DNA from: Sisyra terminalis
Taxonomy: Eukaryota > Arthropoda > Insecta > Neuroptera > Sisyridae
Length of the DNA: 64,000 nucleotides
Direction of reading: 5' to 3'
Assembly (NCBI GenBank): GCA_958496175.1
Contig: OY292274.1
Coordinates: 48,370,630-48,434,629 of the forward strand
Below the pieces are notes generated by a model. That model saw nothing but the letters and a program-made list of their open reading frames with translations, did not search any database and had not been told where the DNA came from. Made by a program: the position numbers and the translations under genes. Shown here one piece after another: positions 26,301 through 38,938 of the stretch; within the stretch, counting starts at the first letter, position 1; each line of letters starts with the position of its first letter.

Positions 26301-29300
26301 CACGTTTTTAACTACGAGTATTCAGAGGCGTAATCATGTATTCAATATTCTATAAATCTGTAAATGGTCTAAAAAAAAATTTAAGTTTAAAAAATGTAAA
26401 CCTAAGCTTATTAAAAATTTTAGTGTGGAGCCTTTACAATATGTTTGATATTGTGGTACCTCAAAAACCCTGTATACTGGTCGAAATTACCTTACAACAC
26501 AAACAATATAATAGTTATATATAATTTCGATTGTTGATAAATATGTACCAATAGCGCTTTTAAAGATCATAAGTAGATATTATATTTAGAGTTAAACATT
26601 TTTCCAAGAGTCTGTTATTTGTTCCGTGCATAGATGGAATATATTTTCAAATTTTAAATTCCAGTCACGATTTCAATATCAGTTTTAATTACGTAATTCA
26701 TGAAGCAAACATGACGGGTAGAAGATAATTATGGAAACATTTATAGGAATTAAATTCTTCTCGTTTTATCCGATTTAATAAGATTCTTTTTGTCATTGTC
26801 AAAATACCCTACTATGAATAAATTTTAATCGTTTTAAATTGGCTATTAATAAGATTTAAAACTAATCTTCATTTTTTAAGTGAAATGAAATTTCGTTTAA
26901 CTGCTAAAAAAAATAATAAAGCACATTTGATATTTAATATAGATACCCACCGATATTTATTTGCAATTTGGAATTGACCACTTTGGTTATGACGTCTGGT
27001 GGCTAAAAAAGTATTAGTTTTAGTGTACACTTTAATTTACGTTTATATAAAGTATGTAGTTCATTAAAACTAAATTAAACGTCTGCCGAGTTCAGCTAGT
27101 CTTATATATAAAACATCATAATTATTTCTTTAATAATGTTTGATTTTTTTTTTTAAATTGAAATATACAAAAATAAATTTACAAGGAAAAGACTTTTTTA
27201 TAGCAGATCCATAGGAAAGTAAATTGATTTTATTTTTAATTATGTTTAACTAATATTGTTATGAAACCCTTACGGTAATGCTGATTGAGAAAAAACCGTT
27301 CCTGATTTTCTCGGTAATGTCTATAAAAAGCATAATGGTGGCTTTTCGGTTCTATCATTACCCAAATCAAATACTCATTAATTATGTTTTCAAAGCTTGC
27401 AGGCTTTTCTCTATTGATAAAATATTGTTAATTAATTGACTCGTCTCATGCCTACCTGTTTTGCGATTCACAAATGTTGCTCGTAACGTATATACTATGC
27501 AAACCTATCAGGGTATGTAATTTATTTGAGTCAGTTATAAACATTCAAAAAGGAAATTAATTTGAAATTAGTTCCCTTTTACCGAACGTTCCATTTACAT
27601 CTGTAAGCTCAACATAAAAGGATGATAACAGGAGAAGTCAAGTCAAACCGTGCTTTCGAGCTTTATTATTGATGTTTTCCTTAATTAAGTCGATAGGTAT
27701 ATAAATACGTACTCATGTATCAACCTAAGTAATTGTTGTTCAATAACTATATGCATTAAAGTTAAACAGTGGAGTTGCAATACTAATGTAATTTCACTGA
27801 ATTTGAATCACAAAAACATTGAATTGATACAGTATTATGTTTGCAAACCTACGCAATCTACTCCAACTGGTTGTAGCTTTTGATTACCATAATTTAAGTG
27901 CCTGTGTCCAATCGAATATCCGTTAAAAGCAATATATATTACTTATAATTCAATTTCAATGCACAGAAGAGGAACATAAAAATAAATAAAATATTTCCTG
28001 ATAGTTTTTATTTTTTGCTTTTGAAAATATAGAAGGTAAAGAAGGTAATTTAAGTCAATTACTACTTTAGTGTGTTTAGGTATATAGATAAGTTTTAATC
28101 AATTATTAATCCGATCGTTCACTGAATATATATATTTTTTATCAACGTTAGTGGCTCAAAAAAACATTTTTATTTTAAATTTTTAAGGTCTCAAGGTATA
28201 AACGGGTTGATGTAAACAATAGAAACATCGGTTTTTGCCAAAAGATTTTTGCAGACTCTCATATGCTAGGTACCTACCGACTTTGTTTAAGTTTATTTAT
28301 TTTTTCTATTTGAATTTTCCAGAATAAAGTTATGTGCGTCTTAACGCTTATGTTTGATTATGTTTTTTTTCTCCTTACCAAAGTTTTTGAAATCTTTCTT
28401 TCGGTGGTGCCTACCCCTGGTAAGTTTACTTAATTCAGGGTCATTAATACCTTTTTATCAGCCCAAGTACTCCATTTTTTTTTCTTTATTTATTTTCAGG
28501 TTTCTGTATTAGTCAAAGTGGTCCCTTTTCTTATCTTAATTGACCCCGCAAGTTAACTTTTCTTCTTACTTTTTCATCGATGATCATTCTTTCCTCGTTA
28601 ATATATCTTTTTAATTGTACCCATCCATCTTCAGCAAATTTATTTCTAGAAATAAAAAACAAATAAAGTTTTAAAATCTGATTGTAAATACAAAAAGAGT
28701 AATTTAATTATTTCTTTTCAATTGTCGCTTATGGTTCGTTGGTGTTGAGTTTATCCAAACATTTTTTCGTGACTCAGAAGTATTAGTGACTTACACAAAA
28801 GTTTTATGAACAAAAAGTTGTAAGACAAAACAGTACAAAGACAAAACATAACATGACGTATTTAGGTCGTTTTAATTTATTTGCACTTGTCGGTTGCGCA
28901 GGTTTTCGTCGGCCTAGAGCGACCTGAAATTTGTGGTTTCCTATTTTCATAATTAGTCAAGAAAATTGGTTCACAAGCAAGTCCATTACCTTTAAATTTG
29001 TCAATTATTTAAATATGTACTCTTTGTGTTTTTCTCAAAGAAATTGCTTTTGTACAGTAATTATTAATGCCAATATGCCGCCCTTTTTTCATATCCCACT
29101 GGCATCTACCACGCTACGCTACTGGCACTTGTGGTTTGTAAAAATTATAATAAATTAAAAAATAATAAAAATCCTAAAGATAAAGAAATGCTACTATTAC
29201 CCCTTGTGGGAGGCATTAAATTAATTACAGGGACATTATATTATACTCAAATGCTATTACATATGAAAAATTATTATATTAAATTAGATTAATAGTATAA

Positions 29301-31008
29301 TAATAATTTATATGTAAGATTTTTTTTACAAAACGTATATTATAAACTAGGAAAACCCATATTGCTAGTTTGAATGCTATTTTAAAAGATAGGTAACCTT
29401 TAGGAAGGTTTTTTTTTTAAAAGTATTTCAAAGTTTTGTGAAATGATGTAAACTGGTGACAAAGTTGAAAATTTTATAGGAAATGATCAATTTTTGAGCT
29501 AAGAAAATGTTGAGGAAATTACTCTTTTGCCGTTTTCCCGACTTGACAGCGATATGGTAATAAAACGACACAAATGTACACTTATAGGTCAAAGTTCAGC
29601 CTTTTTCATTTTTCTTTGATTTTTAGTCTTAAAGTTTCGAAAATGAATATTATATTTTTACAAAAAATAAAGCTTGAAAAGGATCAAATTGTCCGATTGT
29701 TGAACAACCATTAAGAGTAGATTATAAAATTTCAATAGCATGATTTTGTGAAGCTTCTTTTTTCATTATTTTGAATTAAAATAGTCCTGCTGAAAGACAT
29801 AGGGGACAAACATTTCTATTGTTGAAACACGCCGATCGTTAACACGATTACTACTTCATTTTTAATGAAACTAAGTTTAAAATGATCCTGATGACTTTTG
29901 AATTTAACAGAATAAATAATTTTGTACCACAAACGATTTTTTTACGCAAGAGAACATTAAAATCAAAAAAAAAATTGTTACAGTTGTCGTTTCTCATACA
30001 AGATTACATTTTCATTTTGGGATGAATCTTAATATTTTTTTTCAAAACGGTCTTAAAATTTTAGACACTGTTGAAATAAACACTATTTTCTCAAAATATA
30101 GATTCGTAATTTATAATTTAACGCTAAATTGATTTTTTTTTGGCGTTTTTACCTCTCAAATCTCCTTAGTATATAAATTTAATATAATAAAAAAAGATCG
30201 AACTAGTTCGTCCAGCCCTAAAGTCACAAGATCATTATGGAAACCAAGCTTTATGGAAATTAATTTACAATGAATCTATAATATTGTATGGCCATCGGCA
30301 TGTTTTATTTTTAACAATTTATGATTTACAGTACCATATATAACCTCGCCAAACAACTTGTAGTTTGCAGAATACTGTAATAATCTTTAATGAATATGTA
30401 GTGACTATATATGTATAAACAGTTAAAAATAGTTTTCAACAATTGTACGTAAAAGAAGTACTTGAAGTGGAAGTAAAATGAAAAAAAACTGTTTGTTCTT
30501 TATGTCAACTTTTCTCGCTATATAGAGAAATATGAAATCGTACTTTTCTTCAGAGCTTTTTGTTCAAACGATTTTCACAGAAGCGTTGTGCTTTTATTTG
30601 TGCTGTTTTGATTTTATTTTTAATATTGAATTTTCTTCTTTTTTGTTATTCCTTTGTTGATACTCATGTCTCTATGAACGATGTTTATAAGTTTTTCTTA
30701 AGTAGATTATTGATTTATAAAACTCCAACTTCGCTTCTATTTCTAATAAATTTTATGGATAGTATTTAAGTAAATGTTTACTTTTGAATTTGTTTGATTA
30801 TTTTTCATAATTTTTTTTTTCAATATTATAGAATACATTTGCAATTAAAGCTAAAAGCTTTTCTGAACAATATAAAAGCTAAGACTATAATATAACAATT
30901 TACACCAAAGAAAAAAGCTTTTTTTAAATTCATTTATATTGCTTTTGTTTTTTAATAACGTTATTCAAGATCCTTAATATATATTTATTACTTTTTTTTT
31001 TGTTACAG
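23350..31008. other. AT-rich stretch, probably EndoA 5' intron
   Basis: No coding exon recognised. A small GC-richer patch at about 28880-28925 (GTCGGTTGCGCAGG...CGTCGGCC) could be another regulatory site or exon, but no splice signals clearly bound it. Confidence 0.4.
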
Positions 31009-31079
31009 ATCCAGAGCAACTAACTAAAAAAAAAATATTTAGATTAATTTTCATTCGATTAGTTAATTAAAAAGTCAAC
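31009..31079 (+). other. EndoA: EndoA 5' UTR, part in the ATG exon
   Basis: A pyrimidine-rich acceptor (T-run then TGTTACAG, AG at 31007-31008) precedes 71 bp without any ATG, then CAACATGG. This shows that the mRNA has at least one further upstream, non-coding exon. Confidence 0.7.
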
Positions 31080-34000
31080 ATGGCGTTCGCAGGACTTAAA
31101 AAACAAATAAACAAAGCCAATCAGGTAAGTTTCCTTTTTATTATTTTGCATGATATAAGGTAGAGAAGGGGATAGTAAAGGGATGTTATTAAATTAGTCG
31201 TATTAATCCATAATATTCAGAAACGAAATTAAAAATAATTAACTCTATTTAAAAACAATATCAAGAAACGTTGCAAATGTGGAAAATGTATCCCTCGAAA
31301 AAAGGTGGATGTTTTACCCTGACCTAAATAAAAATACAGGTCAGGGCTATATCGATTTTCACATCGTTTTAGGTGTTCGTAGTTTTGCTGAATTTATTTT
31401 TTTTTTTAAATTATACGAAAAAAGACGCAATTAATTTGCATATTTCAAATTACTTAAATTTAATTATTAATATAGGAAAAAATAAATAATCTTTTAAGAT
31501 CTTTAGAAAAAGAAACGAAGGGATTATAACAGTTCAAAGTTCATTTTATTGTAAGCGAACAGATTAAATAAATAAGTGAGTTATTACTTTAACTTTATGG
31601 GTTAGCGAAGATTTATAAAAGGGTTAGTTAAGTATGAGATTATGTTGTATGATGAAACCAGGATATTATTTAATAGTAACGCGATAGCGAATAATATATT
31701 GTATTGTCACTTTGGCTGTAGTTTTATCGACCGTTTGGGGTGGGTGAGAACGAGGGATGATATTAAGTTGCCGCCGACGATGTCGGGGATGATAACTATG
31801 ACCTATTTCACTAGGCAGCTCTCACATACACCAACTATATATTGAAAATTTAGGTCGGGAAATAGCTACATATGTACCGTACAATCGACCACTATGGCAA
31901 CATTGACCTATTTACCCTATTGTCCTACTCTATTAGATTTTTTTTCAATCGAGAACCGGTAGTTTTGCATTTAAAATTTGATGTTAACAAATTATTAATC
32001 TTATTAATGGATATGCAGCTTTTTCGATTATAACTTGTTAAATCAGTTGAAATTTGAACGTAATGTAATTTTGTTGAGGTGACATCAAATTTTCATTTTA
32101 AATTTGATTTATCATTTTAATTAATAATATTCAATGGACTTTTAGATATACACTACTTTTGTTCATTTGCCTAATTTTCTCAAATAGTTAGTTACACAAC
32201 AGAAATTCGAAAAATAAATTACTATACGGTGGTGGTAGTGAATTTATTATTCAAATTTTTAACTTGATTTTGTTTCATAATTTATACTTATTTATTTAAG
32301 TTTTATAAATACAATATATTAAGTGAATAACTACCTTATTTAGGATGGGTCAAACATATTATTCGCCGATTTTTTATTACTATTTTTTCTTGTTTATTAA
32401 ATTCCAAAAGAAAAATGTCTTACTTTTCACACTGTTTTTCTTTACTTATTCCAATTATATGAGGAAAAAAGAAAAGAAATTATCTCTTCTTGAGCTTATC
32501 TCACTTTTCTTGAGGATATTTCTCTAAAGTTAGGCTATTTCGCTGAAATCTTTCATCATTCTCTTCTTGGCTATCTCTGATATTTCCAAGAAAACGGTCG
32601 AACTGATGTTTATCAGGTCTCTTTTGCAATCTTATCTCATTACGTATACAAGCAAAACCGGCAAAACCCTCCAAGAATAATTTTCTTTTGTTAATTTAAT
32701 AACTTGAGGATCAATATTCCTGCTTCAATTAAGTATATATTTAACTAAGATAATCCCTTTTCTTTTGCGTATTTATATTGAGCTTTTTTTTGCATATAGA
32801 AACATTGATTGAAAGAATAATTAGATAATACAATTAATAAGTTTTTTATCTTGGGATTTGAACTTTATAAATGAAAATGACAAATAACAAAAATTGTGAC
32901 GTTTCACAGACTTTATTTATGCTTCTTCAGGTAAATTAAAAATATGAACAATAATAATTAACAAATCAATACTAAAAAATCAATTTTTATAATTTGACAT
33001 TTTCATTTATAAAGTTCAAATCCCAAGATAAAAAACTTATTAATTATTAAATCATGGACGAGATTCAAAATGATAGATAATTCAATGTTAAACTAACCTG
33101 ATTGTTTCTGTTAATGAGAATAAAAGTATTTTTCTCATTTTGTTTACAATTCTGGAAAATAAGTATTTAACTTTGGTTCATTTTCTTATGAATGAATATT
33201 GAAATTGGGACGCAATGGTCAAAAATTAAACGTTTATACATAGAGCGTTCATAGTGAAAAAAGTAAATCTGAAAAATTAGGAAAATTCTCAAAAAATCTT
33301 GAAATTTTTAATTTTTTCGTATTATGTGATTTGTATTTAGATTCGGAAAGATGTCATCGTAAATAAACATTATGTAAAGCATTTTTTGGGTGAATAATAA
33401 GCTTAGTAGAAAATAGTTAGAAAATCACTATGTGGATTTATTCCATTTCAAGCTTTTAAAGCAAAATTGATTTAAATCTCGAGTCGAAAAGTTTGATTTG
33501 AAAATCGGGGAATTTGTGTTGAAGAAAATATTGAACAGTCCCTGACAACTCTGATGTATCAATATTTTTGAAAAAAAAAAAATTGTCGATTTGAAAGGAA
33601 ATTTCATTGATATTATTGTCATTATTATCAATGAAAGTTTATCAAACGTCTATATCAGTTCATATTTTCTTCCGTTTTTCATTAATAATACTTTTATTAC
33701 CATATCGAATTGTGTTTCGTAGACATTATAATGAACATTTTTCAATTTTAATTAAATCGATTTGAAATTTCACTGTCGCTAAAATACAACCAAGTGTATA
33801 AAATTATCGATTTTTATATCGATATTTATAGAATTTTGTATCGACATTTCAAGAAATAAAAATAGTTCAAAAATATCGATATGTTCATATTTTTTTCTAC
33901 ATTCCTTTTTAGCGAAGATCTGTTTCTTTTCTAAGATCTATAATTTTCTACTGAATAAGGGATGATATCTAAAATTTGCGGTGATGTACAATAGCAATAT

Positions 34001-37000
34001 GTTTTATCTAAATACTTAATTAAGAGATCATGTGAAATTTTTTAAAGTGAAAAAGTCTTTAGTTTAAATATATCAAATGGAGGCCATTTACCTCACTAAT
34101 TCTCACTAATTGATCGTCTAGTAGTCACTAAAAAAAATGATCTATTTACCTCGTGAAATTTTAAAGGTAGTTAATCTATTACTTAATCGGTTCTCATAAG
34201 AAGTAATATGGTATGTCACAATGAGATATACTTTCTTTGAGCCAACTTCGATTACTTGTATATATTTCCTAAGAGTAGGGGAGTTCTCGGGGACAAGATT
34301 TACGATTTACCTTATTAACTTCCTCACTTTTCTCTGCCAAATAAAAGAAAATTTGGTACATTATTTTATCTTTCTTTCACACGTGATTTATATTCGTTCG
34401 AGAACACCAATTTACAGATCAAATTTCAATTATGATAACGTACAAGTATATTGAGTTTTTAACTTTCTCCACAAAACTTTTTGAAGCAAGAAAAACTTTA
34501 TGAATTTTCTGATTAAAAATGTTTTGCTCGAATTGAGCTCTTTGAAGTAAAGATATTTATATTTAATCTAGATTCAACCATACGATAATATTTCTGCGGC
34601 ATACTTTATAATTATTTTTCATAATTTCAACGATATAATGTTTTAAAAAATTAATCAATTTCTTACGTTACAAGTTAAGTGAAACTTTAAATTATAAAAT
34701 GGCGAAAATCAAACTTATTTATTTTAATGAGTTTTTATTTTAGTTTCTAAAAAACTTTTTTAGTTTGGGGGAGGATTACACATTGTTAATATCTTTTTAT
34801 ATCATGTTTTTCAAATATTCAAAAATAAATGTTCGATTGATTCTGGGGATTAAAAAAAATACCTTTATTTGTAGCATTTCGGTAAATATTTGAAAATATT
34901 GTGTCTTTAATACAAAATATGCAATTTACTTTTATTAAAAATCATAGTTTCGAAGTCAAAGTCAATAATTATAATTGTTGCTATTGCATTTATAATGTAA
35001 AAAAAATTACAAATCTCATCCTTTTTCATTGGTGAGAAGGTTTCTGATTGCGTTGGAATCCACAATTATTGTTTTCAAATTAATTGTGAAAAGTTTTACC
35101 ATGAGAAATACAAAGTTTAATTCGGATATTTATAAGTTGTATCTCATTTGGTATCTCATGTTGCAAGTAAAATAACATAAAACATAAACATACCTATGAA
35201 AGCAGTTCTAATTTAAACTTTAAGATTATTTTAATTAATGAAAATTAATGTTTAAACTTTTCCTTCCTACGACATCTTCAGTTCTAGATATTATCTTTAT
35301 TTTCTCTACCTAATTAAGAAAGTTAAATGAGACTTATCTTCATAAATCTCTTTCTTTTTAGTATATGACGGAGAAAATAGGAGGGGCGGAAGGAACAAAA
35401 CTGGATTTAGACTTTATGGATATGGAAAAGGTAAGTTAAATCATAAGCGTTCGAGTGAACAGAAGGATAATGTTGTGAGGGTTTCCAGAAAACGGATGTT
35501 ACTGTTGAATTAGTCGAAGAATTACAAAATAAAACCAAAGAATTTTTACAACCAAATCCTTCAGCCCGAGCCAAAATGGCAGCTGTTAAGGGAATCAGCA
35601 AATTAAGCGGTCAAGCTAAGAGCAATACATATCCACAACCAGAAGGTTTGCTGGGCGATTGTATGTTGATGTATGGAAAGAAATTGGGCGACGATAGCGC
35701 ATTTGGTCAGTACATAAAAAAGCGTAAGCAATAATTTGAGATTAAACTAAAATATTTTTCGTAGGTCAAGCACTCGTCGAAATGGGAGAATCGTTGAAAC
35801 AAATGGCTGATGTGAAATATTCCTTGGACGATACTGTTAAACAAAACTTTTTGGAACCGTTGCATCAATTACAGACTAAAGATCTAAAAGAAGTTATGGT
35901 ATGTATTTGGAAGATTATTCTAAATTTTCTTTGAACAATAAATTTAAATTTTGATTTCATCTTTAGCATCATAGGAAGAAACTTGAGGGTCGTAGATTGG
36001 ACTTTGATTGTAAACGGCGTAGACAGGCTAAAGGTATGTACATTTCGATTATTTAATACCTTGATAATGCAAATTTGTCAGAATGAAATATTTGGAAAAA
36101 CTTTTCTTGAAACAAATAAATGAATTGAATATTATTCAATAACCCATTGTTGATAATACTTTATTCAATATGTTTAATGTTCAGTATGTAACAAGGGTGC
36201 ACGCAGCCCCTACGGTAGCCCGGCAAGGGCTTTCGGTCCACCTGGTAGGTTTATGAAACCTATTTTTTTTCGCCGCGAATCCTATATTGGCTCTTAACAG
36301 TATCTCATTTGTACATATTAGTAGATTTTGCTAAACATTAGAACATTAAACATTCTAATCGTAACACAACTCTGCAATCTTCACTTTTCTGATGGGAATC
36401 TTTGTACAATAACGAACATGAAGCTTAAAAATACAAAACAGCAGAAAAACTATAATTCAAACACATTAAAGTAGGCCATGATTTTAATTACTAGAGGTAT
36501 TTTTATGTACAGTCCTTGGCCATATTAATAGACGCGCTTTAGGTTTTGTATAAAACCTGAAGTAAGAGCTATTTTATTTTGGGTCCATATTTTTGATTGG
36601 GTTTAACTTTCGTGTACAAATTGTATTTATTACGCTTATTACCAAATAACTTGACCAAAAATCATATTTACTAAAAAAATAATTTTTAGCATCAAATTAG
36701 TTAAATATTTTCTTAATTTTGGTGAGCTAAATTGTTTAATATTTAATTGAAAGCCCGTTTTCTGATATTTAAGTTCCCATTCTGCGCAGTATGCTGTCTA
36801 TGTAGGGCAGTACCTTCTGCTGTATTTGTGGATGATGATTCCCTATGTGAATATTTTTTCTAAGGGCCATTTTTCTATTGTAACCACCTTTTTAGCTACT
36901 TTTTCTTCAGCAACTTCCACATATTTTCAATGGGTTTCAAATCAAGGCTATTATCCTAAAGTAGGATAAAAGGGAAAATAAACAAGCTTTTATCTTTATC

Positions 37001-38907
37001 CTTAAAAAACAATACAACTTTTTATGATGGAAAAAGTAAACAAAATTAAATTTAATTTAGAAGAATATGTACATTTTGTATAAAATCTTAAGGGCGTCTA
37101 ATAGTATGGCCAGGGACGGTATAACAATGGTTTACCAAAGTATGGTAAGGTGTGCCTCAACACTGCAGTATTGAGGCATACCGATATTAGAGTAACATTA
37201 TAGGAATAATTATTCACTGATTTTTTTAATTACGGAGGCAATCATTAATTACGTGAGACGTTTAAGGGGGAGGGGTGTGAGCCAAATCTCACACAATATC
37301 ACGTGGGGGAGAAGATGGTCCCGGCTAATATCTCGTAATTTTTTAAAATTATTCTTTTAAATAAATCTAATGTAATCGAAGCACTGATTTACATTAGACA
37401 AAAATATATTGAGAGTGGAATTACACTTTCCCCAGTAAAGGCATAAATTTTATTATTAGACGTAAAAAAACACTATGTAACTTATTCGACATTTTTAAGC
37501 TCATTTTTGTTATCAAAGAAGAAATAATTCCTTAAGAAAAATATTTCAGTTTTCAAAAAAAAAAAAAATCGATTGTGGAGTCGTGTTAGTATTGGTCTTA
37601 TTTGTAAACAATATTCCCACATAAATAATTTATTATAAATAAATTGCTACAAATGCACATTGAGTAATTGCTACGATGTATTATTTTCATGAAGGATCAG
37701 ATTATCATAAGCGATCTGGTATTTATAAAAATTTGAACGACTTACTTACTTTTAATATTTAATTTTCAATTATCTATAATTTCATTGATTAAACAATTAA
37801 TTTCAGCGTAGTTGTTTGCTAGTAGTGTTATTTAAGTAGTTTTTTTTTTCAAATTTCAAACGAGCCAATTCCAAAATAAGCTCAAACTTTGTTAGAAATT
37901 CATTATTGGTAAATAACTTAAATTTTAGCAGTATTGAGTAATTATGCTAGTGCCTATTTTGGAAGTGACGCTGTTTTTTTATGTTTCATTTAATTTTATT
38001 ATATTGCATTTAATTTATTGTTCTTTTTTTTAATATAATTTTTGCTTTTTAATTTTATTTTTGTTTATTTTTTTACTAATTAAATTTTGGATGGGGTGTT
38101 TAATTGCCCCTGCCAAACTACCATTCTTAGGTTCGCATATTTCAGATGACGAGATCAAATTGGCCGAAGACAAGTTTGCCGAGTCTTTACATCTTGCTCA
38201 AATGGGCATGTTCAATCTTTTAGAAAATGAGGTAATTATATCGTTTGAGACAGAAATTGTTTACAGTATGTAACGAAATGTTTGTTTAGGTTGAACAAAT
38301 AGCCCAATTAACCACTGTTGCCGACGCACTTCTCGATTACCATCAACAAACGACCGAAATATTAAAGTTATTATGTGAAAATTTGCATGAGAGGTAAGAG
38401 CATTTTTCCTTTTACCACTTTTTTAAAGGAAAGATTTTTCTTCATTATAAAGTTTTCTTTTTTAAACTTTTCTATTTATTTTTGCTTAGGAGAGATGATG
38501 CGGCTAGTCGGCCCAAAATGGAATTCCAGCCAAAAATGTTGGCAGATCTTAATATCGAAGGCGTATCGGCACACTCACATATGTCACATAATGCGGAGAA
38601 CGTGAATGGTGCGAATTCTCATTCAGCGAGTAGTACCCCAACATTTGTATCATACAACAAGCCAAATAGAAATCCCGTCCATAGTTCAATGCCCACAATA
38701 TTTGCAGCACCCACCAAACCCGCTCCTCGCTTAATACCCAACAACAACATCTCAAACAACAATAGTCACTTATCCAGAAATTCCTCATCTAATTTTACCA
38801 ATTCAAATTTCATAAATAGTTCCAATTTTGATAAGCCTAGTTATAATAATAGTAAACCAGATCCTTTCACACCCTTCGACCCTTGGGACAGTGTCATTAA
38901 AGGTAGA

Positions 38908-38938
<31 letters not shown>

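Noticed and set aside
38482..38489. Start of the long-linker ORF upstream of the exon
   Set aside because: The open frame begins a few bases before the AG at 38488-38489, but the TTGCTTAG acceptor and the phase of the preceding exon place the exon start at 38490.
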